From Oharaeibacter diazotrophicus (GTDB lineage Bacteria > Pseudomonadota > Alphaproteobacteria > Rhizobiales > Pleomorphomonadaceae): a DNA stretch of 64,000 nt. Under the pieces are notes generated by a model, which was not told the origin of the DNA, searched no databases, and saw only the letters and a list, made by a program, of their open reading frames with translations. Every line of letters begins with the position of its first letter. The first letter of the stretch is position 1. The stretch covers positions 434,001-498,000 of the forward strand of contig NZ_SNXY01000006.1 of NCBI RefSeq assembly GCF_004362745.1. The letters are read 5' to 3'. The position numbers and the translations under genes are program-made. Below, in pieces: positions 1-9,255 of the stretch.

Positions 1-74
1 ACCTCGCCAGCCGCGAGGCCTCCTACATCACCGGCGACACCATCAACGTCAGTGGCGGCATCGCCATGGTCTGA
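1..74 (+). CDS. fabG: 3-oxoacyl-ACP reductase FabG, C-terminal end only
   Basis: Only the last 23 codons are present (in-frame from base 3), ending in TGA at 72-74. The visible residues SYITGDTINVSGGIAMV are the typical end of FabG-type short-chain dehydrogenases, where the ITG..I.V.GG motif closes the last strand. FabG reduces 3-oxoacyl-ACP with NADPH in fatty acid elongation. The next genes are acpP and fabF, the classical fab cluster order, which supports FabG over other short-chain dehydrogenases. The gene continues upstream of the window, so its catalytic residues cannot be checked. Confidence 0.85.
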   Translation, partial: LASREASYITGDTINVSGGIAMV

Positions 75-324
75 CGAGGCTTTTCCGCTTCGGGCACCCA
101 CCCGCGGCGGGTGCCGGCGGCCCGCCCGGGCCGCTGGCAATGACGGGCGAAGTATGTTACCAAGCGCGCGATCTGAAAGGGAAACGTCAGCGGATCCGCG
201 TGCCGCGTAACCGGGTCGCACCGATGTCCGCGGTCTCTCCGGCAAGGCTCTCGCCGACCGGTCGGGCCCCGCGGACATCCCCAATCGGCAAGACACAAGA
301 CACGTAACACGAGGATCCGTAGAG

Positions 325-561
325 ATGAGCGACATCGCTGAGCGCGTGAAGGGCATCGTGGTCGAGCACCTCGGCGTCGACGCCGACAAGGTTACCCTCG
401 AAGCGTCCTTCATCGAGGACCTCGGGGCCGATTCGCTCGACACCGTCGAGCTCGTGATGGCCTTCGAGGAAGCCTTCGGCGTCGAGATTCCCGACGATGC
501 GGCCGAGACCATCCTGACGGTCGGCGACGCCGTCCGCTTCCTGGAGAAGGCGACCGCCTGA
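325..561 (+). CDS. acpP: Acyl carrier protein
   Basis: Small acidic protein of 78 residues, the usual ACP length. It carries the growing acyl chain on a 4'-phosphopantetheine arm in cytoplasmic type II fatty acid synthesis. The attachment motif [10 protein letters not shown] is present, with Ser37 as the modified serine, followed by the conserved helix [11 protein letters not shown]. The ATG at 325 is preceded by an AGGA element about nine bases upstream. It sits between fabG and fabF, as in many alphaproteobacteria. The 250-base spacer upstream probably carries its own promoter, but no convincing -35/-10 pair was found. Confidence 0.98.
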   Translation: MSDIAERVKGIVVEHLGVDADKVTLEASFIEDLGADSLDTVELVMAFEEAFGVEIPDDAAETILTVGDAVRFLEKATA

Positions 562-772
562 CCCTCGACCGCCCCCTCCGCGGGGGCGGGTCCGATCCGC
601 GGCCCCCTTTCGCCGGGGCGGCGGGTCGACGTCCACGGCCGCACGTTCGAAACGTCGGGGGCGAGTCGTCGCGCCGTACCTGTCAAGGTCGGCGGATCGG
701 CCGCCCCCGTCGTCGTCAGAGGACCCGGACCGCCCCCGAAAGTGGCGGTCGCCGCAGGGAGGTTTCCGTCGC

Positions 773-2035
773 ATGAGGCGCGTCGTCATCACCGGACTGG
801 GCATGGTCACGCCGCTCGGCTGCGGCGTCGAGACCACCTGGTCGGCGCTGCTCGCCGGTCGGAGCGGCGCTCGCCGGATCACCGAATTCCAGGTCGACGA
901 CCTCGCCTGCCAGATCGCCTGCATCATCCCGCGCGGCGACGGCACCGACGGCAGCTTCAATCCGGACGACTGGATGGAGCCGAAGGAGCAGCGCAAGGTC
1001 GACGACTTCATCGTCTACGCGATGGCCGCCGCCGATCAGGCCGTGAAGGATTCCGGCTGGCTGCCGACCGACCACGAGGGCCAGACCCGCACCGGCGTGC
1101 TGATCGGCTCGGGCATCGGCGGCATCAACGGCATCGTCGAGGCAGGCTTCACGCTGCGCGACAAGGGGCCGCGCCGTCTGTCGCCGTTCTTCATCCCCGG
1201 CCGGTTGATCAACCTCGCCTCCGGCCACGTCTCGATCCGCTACGGCTTCAAGGGCCCGAACCACGCGGTCGTCACCGCCTGCTCGACCGGCGCCCACGCC
1301 ATCGGCGACGCCGCCCGGCTGATCGCTCTCGACGACGCCGACGTCATGATCGCCGGCGGCACCGAGAGCCCGGTCAACCGCATCTCGGTCGCCGGCTTCG
1401 CCGCCATGCGGGCGCTGTCGACCGCCTACAACGACAATCCGACCGCCGCCTCGCGTCCCTACGACCGCGACCGCGACGGCTTCGTGATGGGCGAGGGGTC
1501 GGGCATCGTGGTGCTCGAGGAACTCGGCCACGCGCTGGCGCGCGGCGCCAAGATCTACGCCGAGGTCGTCGGCTACGGCCTGACCGGCGACGCCCACCAC
1601 ATCACGGCGCCGTCCGAGGACGGCGACGGCGCCTACCGCTGCATGGCGGCGGCGCTGAAGCGGGCCGGCCTGTCGCCCCACGACGTCGACTACGTCAACG
1701 CCCACGGCACCTCGACCATGGCCGACGGCATCGAACTCGGCGCGGTCGAGCGTCTGGTCGGCGATGCGGCGCGGACGATCTCGATGTCGTCGACCAAGTC
1801 GATGACCGGCCACCTCCTCGGCGCCGCCGGCGCCATCGAGGCGATCTTCTCCACGCTCGCGATCCGCGACGGCGTCGTGCCGCCGACGATCAACCTCGAC
1901 AATCCCTCGGTCGACACCCAGATCGACCTCGTGCCGCACACGGCGCGCGAGAAGAAGGTGAAGGTCGCCGTCTCCAACTCCTTCGGCTTCGGCGGAACCA
2001 ACGCCTCGCTGGTCCTCAGGGCCTTCGAGGGCTGA
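773..2035 (+). CDS. fabF: Beta-ketoacyl-ACP synthase II
   Basis: 420 residues, normal for FabF. It catalyses decarboxylative condensation of malonyl-ACP with acyl-ACP during chain elongation. The thiolase-fold triad is complete: nucleophile Cys170 in VVTACSTGAH, His311 in VNAHGTST and His347 in SMTGHLLGAAG. The glycine-rich C-terminal motif NSFGFGGTNASLV is intact. The ATG at 773 follows a GGGAGG-type ribosome site. Downstream lies mltG in the same direction after 140 bases; the spacer holds a GC-rich hairpin near 2104-2122 without a T-run. Confidence 0.98.
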   Translation: MRRVVITGLGMVTPLGCGVETTWSALLAGRSGARRITEFQVDDLACQIACIIPRGDGTDGSFNPDDWMEPKEQRKVDDFIVYAMAAADQAVKDSGWLPTDHEGQTRTGVLIGSGIGGINGIVEAGFTLRDKGPRRLSPFFIPGRLINLASGHVSIRYGFKGPNHAVVTACSTGAHAIGDAARLIALDDADVMIAGGTESPVNRISVAGFAAMRALSTAYNDNPTAASRPYDRDRDGFVMGEGSGIVVLEELGHALARGAKIYAEVVGYGLTGDAHHITAPSEDGDGAYRCMAAALKRAGLSPHDVDYVNAHGTSTMADGIELGAVERLVGDAARTISMSSTKSMTGHLLGAAGAIEAIFSTLAIRDGVVPPTINLDNPSVDTQIDLVPHTAREKKVKVAVSNSFGFGGTNASLVLRAFEG

Positions 2036-2175
2036 CGGCGCGGGGCGGCGAGGCGCGGGCATCCCGGTTTCGCCACATTGCTCCCTAGCCTCCGCGGGGT
2101 CGCGCCCGGCCGCCGGCCGGGCGATTCCGACGGGCCGCGTGGCGCGGCCGGTCCCGACACGACACCGAAGGATCC

Positions 2176-3492
2176 ATGGACGACAAGGCGGAGAGCAGGG
2201 AGAGCAGGGACCGCGGCGACGGCGCCGCGCGGGCCCGCGTCAACCCCAAGAGCCCGCGGCAGGCGCTGACGCCGGAGCCGGCCCCGGCGCCGCCGCGGTC
2301 TCAGCGCGTGCGCAACCCGCTGGTCGTCGCTCTCAACGCGTTGATCTCGCTGGTGATGATCGCTATCATCGCCGGCGCCGGCGTGCTTTACTGGGGCAAG
2401 GGCGAGTTCGACCGTCCGGGTCCGCTCGCGGCCGAGAAGACGCTGATGATCCCGCCGAAGTCCGGCCTGCAGGCGATCGCCGACACGCTGGAGCGCGAGG
2501 GCGTCATCGACGACCGCTACGTCTTCGTCGGCGGCGTCGCGCTCTACCGCCGCTCCGGCGAGCTCAAGGCCGGCGAATACGCCTTCGCGCCCGGGCTGTC
2601 GATGCGCGAGGTGATGGACCTGCTCGTCTCCGGCAAGTCGATCCTGCACCAGATCACCATCCCGGAAGGGCTGACCTCGCGCCAGATCGTCGACCGCATC
2701 AAGGCCGACACGACCCTGGTCGGCGAGATCGACGCGCTGCCCGCCGAGGGCTCGCTGCTACCGGAGACCTACAGCTTCACCCGCGGCACCACCCGGGCCC
2801 AGATCGTCGAGCAGATGAAGGCCGCCCACGACAAGGCGCTGGCGGCGATCTGGAAGACGCGCGACACCACCCTGCCGATCCGCGACGAGCGCCAGTTCGT
2901 GACGTTGGCCTCGATCGTCGAGAAGGAGACGGGCAAGGCCGACGAGCGCCCGCGCGTCGCCGCCGTCTTCGTCAACCGGCTGAAGAAGGGCATGCGGCTG
3001 CAGTCGGACCCGACAATCATCTACGGCATCGTCGGTGGCCAGGGCACGCTCGGCCGGTCGATCACCCGCGCCGACATCGAGGCGGAGACACCCTACAACA
3101 CCTACCGCTTCGCCGGTCTGCCGCCGGGGCCGATCGCCAACCCGGGCCGGGCCGCCCTCGAGGCGGTTGCGCAGCCCTCCGAGACCGACGACCTCTACTT
3201 CGTCGCCGACGGCACCGGCGGTCACGTCTTCGCCTCGACGCTCGCCGCCCACAACCGCAACGTCGCCAAGTGGCGCGCGGTCGAGAAGGCTCGTGCCGCC
3301 GCCGGCGCCAGCACCGTCGACCAGCGCGATCCCGACGCCGTCGACGGCGGGGCGGACGACGGCGAACCGGTCGGCGAGGCCGCGCCCGACGCCGCCGGCG
3401 CGACGGAGGGCGACCCGCTCGACCTGCGCGACGGTCAGCCGCCGCGCAATCCGGACGCCCCGGTGCTGCCGACGCCGAAGCCGGCGGGCTGA
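2176..3492 (+). CDS. mltG: Endolytic murein transglycosylase MltG
   Basis: 438 residues. A proline-rich cytoplasmic N-terminus (about 1-45) is followed by one membrane segment (about 48-72) and a periplasmic YceG/MltG domain. It cleaves nascent peptidoglycan glycan strands and is thought to end their polymerisation. The signature ASIVEKETG is present, with Glu249 the likely catalytic glutamate, and the LQSDPTIIYG motif follows. The last 80 residues are an acidic Ala/Asp/Pro-rich tail not needed for the fold. The fabF-mltG adjacency is conserved in alphaproteobacteria. The ATG at 2176 has AAGGA just upstream. Confidence 0.95.
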   Translation: MDDKAESRESRDRGDGAARARVNPKSPRQALTPEPAPAPPRSQRVRNPLVVALNALISLVMIAIIAGAGVLYWGKGEFDRPGPLAAEKTLMIPPKSGLQAIADTLEREGVIDDRYVFVGGVALYRRSGELKAGEYAFAPGLSMREVMDLLVSGKSILHQITIPEGLTSRQIVDRIKADTTLVGEIDALPAEGSLLPETYSFTRGTTRAQIVEQMKAAHDKALAAIWKTRDTTLPIRDERQFVTLASIVEKETGKADERPRVAAVFVNRLKKGMRLQSDPTIIYGIVGGQGTLGRSITRADIEAETPYNTYRFAGLPPGPIANPGRAALEAVAQPSETDDLYFVADGTGGHVFASTLAAHNRNVAKWRAVEKARAAAGASTVDQRDPDAVDGGADDGEPVGEAAPDAAGATEGDPLDLRDGQPPRNPDAPVLPTPKPAG

Positions 3493-3523
3493 AGCCCTTT
3501 CCGAATGCCCGGCGGCCGCGCGC

Positions 3524-5833
3524 TCAGCGTACGCGGCCGGCCTTGCGGACGACGCGGCGCTTGCGGTCGTCGTCGGGCCGCGGGCGCTGGCGGTTCAGCC
3601 GCGACCGCGGCATCGGCCGGCCGCGGCGGCCTTCGCTGACGATCTCGAAGCGCAGCGCGCCGGCGAGCGGGGCGACCTCGACCAGCTTGACCTCGACGGC
3701 GTCGCCGAGCTGGAAGGTCTCGCCGCTCTGCGAGCCGACGAGGCTGTGGCGTGCCTCGTCGTAGGCGAAGTACTCCGCCCCCAGCGTCGAGATCGGCACG
3801 AAGCCGTCGGCGCCGGAGCCCTCCAGCTTGACGAACAGGCCGGACTTGGTGACGCCGCCGATCCGGCCGCGGAACACCGCACCGACCTGATCCGACAGCC
3901 AGTCGGCGATCAGCCGATCGATGGTCTCGCGCTCCGCGACCATGGCGCGGCGCTCGCAGGCGGAGATGTCGGCGGCGATGCGGTCGAGCCGTCCCTCGAT
4001 GCCGTCGGGCAGGCCGTCGTCGCCGAGCCCGAGCGCGCCGATCAGGGCGCGGTGCACGATCAGGTCGGCATAGCGCCGGATCGGCGAGGTGAAGTGGGCG
4101 TAGCGGCGCAGGTTGAGGCCGAAATGGCCGATGTTGATCGGCGAATACTCGGCTTGGCTCTGCGAGCGCAGCACCACCTCGTTGACGAGATGGCGGTTCG
4201 GCGTGTCCTGGACCTTGGCGAGGATGGTGTTGAACACGTCCGGCCTGAGGTTGCCCTGCTTGGCGATCTTGAGGTCCATGCTGCCGAGGAACTCGCGCAG
4301 GTTCTCGAGCTTGGACAGCGACGGCTGGTCGTGGACCCGGTAGACCAACGGCGAGCGTCGGCCCTCCAGCGTCTCCGCGGCGGCGACGTTGGCCTGGATC
4401 ATGAACTCCTCGATCAGCTTGTGGGCGTCGAGGCGTTCGGGGATGACGACCCGGTCGACCGTGCCGTCCGGCTTCAGCAGGATCTTGCGCTCGGGCAGGT
4501 CGAGTTCCAGCGGCTCGCGGGTGTCGCGGCCGCGCTTCAGCACGGCATAGGCCTCCCAGAGCGGGCGCAGGACGGCGTCGAGCAGCGGGCCGGTGCGCTC
4601 GTCGGGCCGGCCGTCGATGGCGGCCTGGGCCTGCTGGTAGGCGAGCTTGGCGGCCGAGCGCATCATCACGCGGTGGAAGCTGTGGCGCAGCTTGCGCCCC
4701 TCGGCGTCGAACACCATGCGGACGGCGAGGGCGGGGCGGTCGACCGCCTCCTTCAGCGAGCAGAGGTCGTTGGAGATCCGCTCCGGCAGCATCGGGATGA
4801 CGCGGTCGGGGAAGTAGACCGAGTTGCCGCGCTTCAGCGCCTCCTTGTCGAGCGCCGAGCCGGGCCGGACGTAGCGGGCGACGTCGGCGATCGCGACGGT
4901 GGCGATCCAGCCGCCGGGGTTGGCCGCGTCGGGATCCGGTGCGGCGTGGACCGCGTCGTCGTGGTCCTTGGCGTCCGGCGGATCGATGGTGACGAGCGGC
5001 AGGTCGCGCCAGTCCTCGCGCCCGGCGAGCGGCGCGGGCAGGGCGGCCTCGGCCTCCGCGAGCGCGGGGGCCGGGAAGATGTGCGGGATCTCGTTGGCGT
5101 GGATGGCGATCATCGAGACCGCCTTCTCCGACTTCAGCGACCCCACTCGCTCGATCACCCGGGCGTGGGAGAGCCCGGCGCGGCTCTGGTGCACCACCGC
5201 CACCGAGACGAGGTCGCCGTCCTCGGCGCCGCCCATCAGCTCGGACGGGATCAGGAATTCGGCCTGCTGCTTCTTCGAGATCGGCAGCAGGCGGGCGCCG
5301 CCCGGCGCTTCGCGGACGATGCCGAGGATGCCCTCGGGCTTGCGGTCGAGCAGCTTGATCACCCGCACCGCCGCGCGCGCCACGGCCTCGTAGCCGGCGG
5401 GCAGGTCGACGACGCGGCCGAGGAAGCGGTCGCCGGGGCCGAGCGAGGGCACGCCCGGCGGCCGGCGCCGCTCTGAGGTGGCGACCAGCAGCCGCGGCAC
5501 CGGCGCTTCGGTGTCCGCGGCGGTCGGATCGGCGGCGGCCGGCTCGGCGAACAGGTCGCCGTCGTCGTCGACCTCGACCACCTCGCAGACCAGCACCGGC
5601 GGCAGGGCGCCGGGTTTGGCGAGCCGCTTGGCGCGGCGCTCGATCAGGCCCTCCTGCTCGAGCTCGCGCAAAAGGTGCTTCAGCGCCACCCGCGCCTCGC
5701 CCTTGACCTCGAAGGCGCGCGCGATGTCGCGCTTGGTCGCCTTCGCCGGCTGCTCGGCGATGAAGCGCAGCACCGCCTCGCGGCTGGGGAACGGCGTGGC
5801 GGGGCTGTCGGTGTCGCGATTCTTTCTGGCCAA
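3524..5833 (-). CDS. rnr: Ribonuclease R
   Basis: 769 residues. It is a processive 3'-5' exoribonuclease that degrades structured RNA. An N-terminal winged-helix region (about 15-70) precedes cold-shock-like domains and the RNB catalytic domain, starting near 270. The motif TIDPPDAKDHDDAV supplies the metal-binding aspartates (Asp284, 290, 292, 293). A C-terminal S1 domain (about 650-735) is followed by a short Arg/Lys-rich tail, as in RNase R rather than RNase II. It lies downstream of topA on the same strand, part of the plsY-dprA-topA-rnr order seen in many alphaproteobacteria, and converges on mltG with only 31 bases between stops. Confidence 0.97.
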   Translation of the reverse strand: MARKNRDTDSPATPFPSREAVLRFIAEQPAKATKRDIARAFEVKGEARVALKHLLRELEQEGLIERRAKRLAKPGALPPVLVCEVVEVDDDGDLFAEPAAADPTAADTEAPVPRLLVATSERRRPPGVPSLGPGDRFLGRVVDLPAGYEAVARAAVRVIKLLDRKPEGILGIVREAPGGARLLPISKKQQAEFLIPSELMGGAEDGDLVSVAVVHQSRAGLSHARVIERVGSLKSEKAVSMIAIHANEIPHIFPAPALAEAEAALPAPLAGREDWRDLPLVTIDPPDAKDHDDAVHAAPDPDAANPGGWIATVAIADVARYVRPGSALDKEALKRGNSVYFPDRVIPMLPERISNDLCSLKEAVDRPALAVRMVFDAEGRKLRHSFHRVMMRSAAKLAYQQAQAAIDGRPDERTGPLLDAVLRPLWEAYAVLKRGRDTREPLELDLPERKILLKPDGTVDRVVIPERLDAHKLIEEFMIQANVAAAETLEGRRSPLVYRVHDQPSLSKLENLREFLGSMDLKIAKQGNLRPDVFNTILAKVQDTPNRHLVNEVVLRSQSQAEYSPINIGHFGLNLRRYAHFTSPIRRYADLIVHRALIGALGLGDDGLPDGIEGRLDRIAADISACERRAMVAERETIDRLIADWLSDQVGAVFRGRIGGVTKSGLFVKLEGSGADGFVPISTLGAEYFAYDEARHSLVGSQSGETFQLGDAVEVKLVEVAPLAGALRFEIVSEGRRGRPMPRSRLNRQRPRPDDDRKRRVVRKAGRVR

Positions 5834-5946
5834 CGGGCGGCGTCCTCGGATCTCGGGACGCCGACCTTATCGCGTCGGGCCGGGGATGTCGCGTGGCGGC
5901 GACGCGGGGCGGATCCGCGCGGAAGCGGATCCGCCGTGCCGGCCGC

Positions 5947-8691
5947 TCACGAGGCCTTGCGGGCGCGCGGCTTGGCGGGCGCGGCGTCCTCGGCGGCGGT
6001 CTTCGCCGCCGCCTTCGCCCGGGCCGGCTTCTTCGCGGCGGCGGCCGGAGCCTCGCCGTCGGCGGCCTCGGCCTTGGCCGCCGTCTTGGCCTTGGCCTTG
6101 GCGGGTTTCTTCTCGGCGTCGTCGGCGGTCTTGGCGGCGGCCTTCTTCGCCGTCGGCTTGGCCTTGGCGACGGGGGCCTTGCCGGCCTTCTCGGTGAGGA
6201 GAGCGACCGCCTGCTCGACCGTCACCGCCTGCGGGTCCGAACCCTTCGGCAGCGTGGCGTAGACCTTGCCCCAGGCGACGTAGGGGCCGTAGCGGCCGTC
6301 GCGGACCGTGATCTCGCCGCCGGCGACCGGATGCTCGCCGAGGGTCTTCAGCGCCGCCGGAGTCGAACGGCCGCGGCCGCCCTTCTCCTTCTTCTCGGCG
6401 AGCACGGCGACGGCGCGGTTGAGGCCGACCGTGAACACCTCGTCGACGGAGTCGAGGTTGGCGTAGACGCCGTCGTGGGCGACGTAGGGGCCGTAGCGGC
6501 CGATGTTGGCCTCGATCGGCTTGCCTGTCTCCGGATGGGCGCCGACCTGTCGCGGCAGCTCGAGCAGCGTCAGTGCCTTGGCGAGGTCGATCTGGTCGAC
6601 GGTCCAACCCTTCGGCAGCGACGAGCGCTTCGGCTTGTCGCCCTCGCCGAGCTGGACGTAGGGCCCGAAGCGGCCGGAGCGCAGCGACACCTCGAGGCCG
6701 GTCTTCGGGTCGGTGCCGAGCACCTTGGTGCCGTCGCCGCCGATGCCCTCGGCCTGATCGTCGCCCGAGCCGGTGCCGAGCTGGCGGGTGTAGCGGCACT
6801 CCGGATAGTTCGAGCAGCCGATGAAGGCGCCGAACTTACCGAGCTTCAGCGAGAGCCGGCCGGTGCCGCAGGTCGGGCAGCTGCGCGGGTCGGACCCGTC
6901 GGCGCGGGCGGGGAAGACGTGGGCGGCGAGGCCGTCGTTGAGGGCGTCGAGCACCTGGGCGACGCGCAGTTCCTTGACGTCGGCGATGCGCTTGTTGAAC
7001 TCGTCCCAGAAGCGGCGCAGCACCTCGCGCCACTCGAGTTCGCCGGCCGAGATGCGGTCGAGGTCCTCCTCGAGGCCGGCCGTGAAGTCGTATTCGACGT
7101 AGCGGTCGAAGAAGCTCTCGAGGAAGGCCGTGACGATCCGGCCCTTGTCGGAGGGGATCAGGCGTTTCTTGTCGACGGCGACGTAGTCGCGGTCGCGCAG
7201 CGTGGCGAGCGTCGAGGCGTAGGTCGAGGGCCGGCCGATGCCGAGCTCCTCCATCTTCTTGACCAGCGTCGCCTCGGTGTAGCGCGGCGGCGGCTCGGTG
7301 AAGTGCTGGGTGGCGGCGATCGAGCGGCGGGCGAGGGCGTCGCCGCGCGCCATCCGCGGCAGCCGGCCGCCGTCCTCGTCCTCCTCGTCGTCGCGGCCCT
7401 CCTGGTAGAGGGTCAGGAAGCCGTCGAAGCGCACGACCGAGCCGGTGGCGCGCAGCCCGGCGCGGGCGCCGTCCTTCGTCGCGGCGATGTCCGCGGTGGT
7501 GCGCTCGAACTCGGCGCTCTCCATCTGGCTGGCGACGGTGCGCTTCCAGATCAGCTCGTAGAGCTTGGCCTGCTCGTCCTCGAGGAAGGGCGCGACCGCG
7601 CGCGGCAGCCGGCCGAGGTCGGTCGGGCGGATCGCCTCGTGGGCCTCCTGGGCGTTCTTGGCCTTGGTGGAATAGTGGCGCGGCTTTTCCGGCAGGTAGC
7701 GTTCGCCGTATTCGCGCGTGATCACCGCACGGGTGGCGGCGATCGCCTCGGGGGCGATCTGGACGCCGTCGGTTCGCATGTAGGTGATCAGGCCGACGGT
7801 CTCGCCGCCACCGACGTCGACGCCCTCGTAGAGGCGCTGGGCGATCTGCATGGTGCGCTGGGCCGAGAAGCCGTGCTTGCGCGAGGCCTCCATCTGCAGC
7901 GTCGAGGTGGTGAAGGGCGCCGACGGATTGCGCCGCTGCGGCTTCGATTCGACCTGCTCGACCGCGAAGGCCGCGCCCTCGAGGAAGCGGCGGATCGCGC
8001 TGGCGCTCGCCTCGTCCTTGACGTCGAGGCGACCGACCTTGCGGCCCTCCCACTCGGTCAGGCGGGCCTCGAACTCGTCGCCGGCCGGCGTCGCCAGCCG
8101 GGCGAGGATCTGCCAGTATTCCTGCGACTTGAAGGTCTCGATCTCGTTTTCGCGGGCGCAGACGAGGCGCAGCGCCACCGACTGCACCCGGCCGGCCGAA
8201 CGGGCGCCCGGCAGCTTGCGCCACAGCACCGGCGACAGCGTGAAGCCGACGAGATAGTCGAGCGCGCGGCGGGCGAGATAGGCGGCCACCAGCGGCTCGT
8301 CGATGTCGCGCGGCTTGGCCATGGCGTCGAGCACGGCCTGCTTGGTGATGGCGTTGAACACCACCCGCTGCACCGGCTTGCCCTTCAGCACGCGCTTGGC
8401 GTTCAGCACCTCGAGCACGTGCCAGGAGATCGCCTCGCCCTCGCGGTCGGGGTCGGTGGCGAGGATGACCCGGTCGGAGGTCTTCGCCGCCGCGGCGATG
8501 TCGGCGAGGCGCTTGCCGGCCTTGCCGTCCACTTCCCACGTCATCGAGAAGTCCTGGTCGGGATCGACCGACCCGTCCTTGGCCGGCAGGTCGCGGACGT
8601 GACCGTAGGAGGCCAGGACCTGAAAGTCCTTGCCCAGGTACTTGTTGATGGTCTTCGCCTTGGCGGGCGATTCCACGATCACGAGGTTCAT
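5947..8691 (-). CDS. topA: DNA topoisomerase I
   Basis: 914 residues. It is a type IA topoisomerase that relaxes negative supercoils. The N-terminal TOPRIM domain begins with VIVESPAKAKTI and carries the metal motif DPDREGE at 80-86. Tyr304 in LITYMRTDGV is the active-site tyrosine. One clear four-cysteine zinc motif (CPTCG...GCSNYPEC) follows near 620, then three glycine/tyrosine-rich C-terminal repeats (GPYVQLG, YGPYVAH, YGPYVAW). The last 110 residues are an Ala/Lys-rich low-complexity tail, common in alphaproteobacterial TopA and probably DNA-binding. It is separated from dprA by a small gene on the opposite strand. Confidence 0.98.
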   Translation of the reverse strand: MNLVIVESPAKAKTINKYLGKDFQVLASYGHVRDLPAKDGSVDPDQDFSMTWEVDGKAGKRLADIAAAAKTSDRVILATDPDREGEAISWHVLEVLNAKRVLKGKPVQRVVFNAITKQAVLDAMAKPRDIDEPLVAAYLARRALDYLVGFTLSPVLWRKLPGARSAGRVQSVALRLVCARENEIETFKSQEYWQILARLATPAGDEFEARLTEWEGRKVGRLDVKDEASASAIRRFLEGAAFAVEQVESKPQRRNPSAPFTTSTLQMEASRKHGFSAQRTMQIAQRLYEGVDVGGGETVGLITYMRTDGVQIAPEAIAATRAVITREYGERYLPEKPRHYSTKAKNAQEAHEAIRPTDLGRLPRAVAPFLEDEQAKLYELIWKRTVASQMESAEFERTTADIAATKDGARAGLRATGSVVRFDGFLTLYQEGRDDEEDEDGGRLPRMARGDALARRSIAATQHFTEPPPRYTEATLVKKMEELGIGRPSTYASTLATLRDRDYVAVDKKRLIPSDKGRIVTAFLESFFDRYVEYDFTAGLEEDLDRISAGELEWREVLRRFWDEFNKRIADVKELRVAQVLDALNDGLAAHVFPARADGSDPRSCPTCGTGRLSLKLGKFGAFIGCSNYPECRYTRQLGTGSGDDQAEGIGGDGTKVLGTDPKTGLEVSLRSGRFGPYVQLGEGDKPKRSSLPKGWTVDQIDLAKALTLLELPRQVGAHPETGKPIEANIGRYGPYVAHDGVYANLDSVDEVFTVGLNRAVAVLAEKKEKGGRGRSTPAALKTLGEHPVAGGEITVRDGRYGPYVAWGKVYATLPKGSDPQAVTVEQAVALLTEKAGKAPVAKAKPTAKKAAAKTADDAEKKPAKAKAKTAAKAEAADGEAPAAAAKKPARAKAAAKTAAEDAAPAKPRARKAS

Positions 8692-8986
8692 CGGGTCTCG
8701 ACTGACGACTGTCGGTTGGGGAGCGCCGGCGCGGGGCTCCGCCGCCGTGGCCGGCCGCCGCAGCGCACCGCCGCCCCCTCAATGGAGGATGAGGGCACGG
8801 CGGGTCAAGTCGCGGCGGACCCGAGGGTGTCCGGTTGGGTGCGTCTGCATCCAAAACGTGCCGATGAACGTTGCTACCACCTTTCGTCAATATGCGTCTT
8901 CAGGTAGTATGCGCTTGGTAGTCGCGCGCCATGAGGCGTCATAACGTGATCCTTCACGATCCGGACGGGGGCGAGGGTCTGTCTTC

Positions 8987-9214
8987 ATGGACGATCGGAT
9001 AGAGACCTTGGAATTCGCCCGCCTGGAGCGGGCCGAGTACATCGAGCGCATGACGCAGGAGCTCAGCCGTCTGGCGGCCGGCGCCAACCTGCCCATGCTC
9101 GCGTATCTTCTGGAGATGGCCGCCGAAGAAGCTGCCGCGCTTCGGGAATCGGCCAAGGTCAGGCTCGCGCCGGAGGAGGTTCTCGGTCGCGCGCCGCGCG
9201 GCGGCGCGCCCTGA
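8987..9214 (+). CDS. Small conserved-looking protein of unknown function
   Basis: 75 residues, not recognised. The sequence is soluble and charged, rich in Glu, Arg and Leu, and looks wholly helical (EFARLERAEYIERMTQELSRL, then LPMLAYLLEMAAEEAAALRE). No signal peptide or membrane segment is seen. The ATG at 8987 has a GAGGG element 9 bases upstream. It is transcribed divergently from topA after a 295-base spacer and converges on dprA 41 bases before the dprA stop. The frame shows normal third-position GC bias, so it is probably a real gene. A helix-hairpin small regulatory or structural protein is possible, but nothing in the sequence decides it. Confidence 0.6.
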   Translation: MDDRIETLEFARLERAEYIERMTQELSRLAAGANLPMLAYLLEMAAEEAAALRESAKVRLAPEEVLGRAPRGGAP

Positions 9215-9255
9215 CGCGCCAGTCGGTCGGGAGCGCGGCGTCGAGGGGGCGCCGC

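Noticed and set aside
2104-2122. GC hairpin between fabF and mltG as a terminator
   Set aside because: No T-run follows and the genes are a conserved co-directional pair, so termination there is not supported.
5893-8907. 1004-residue plus-strand open frame antisense to topA
   Set aside because: GC-rich coding DNA gives long open frames on the other strand; its translation is Arg/Ala/Gly/Leu-rich and resembles no family, while the minus strand encodes complete TopA.
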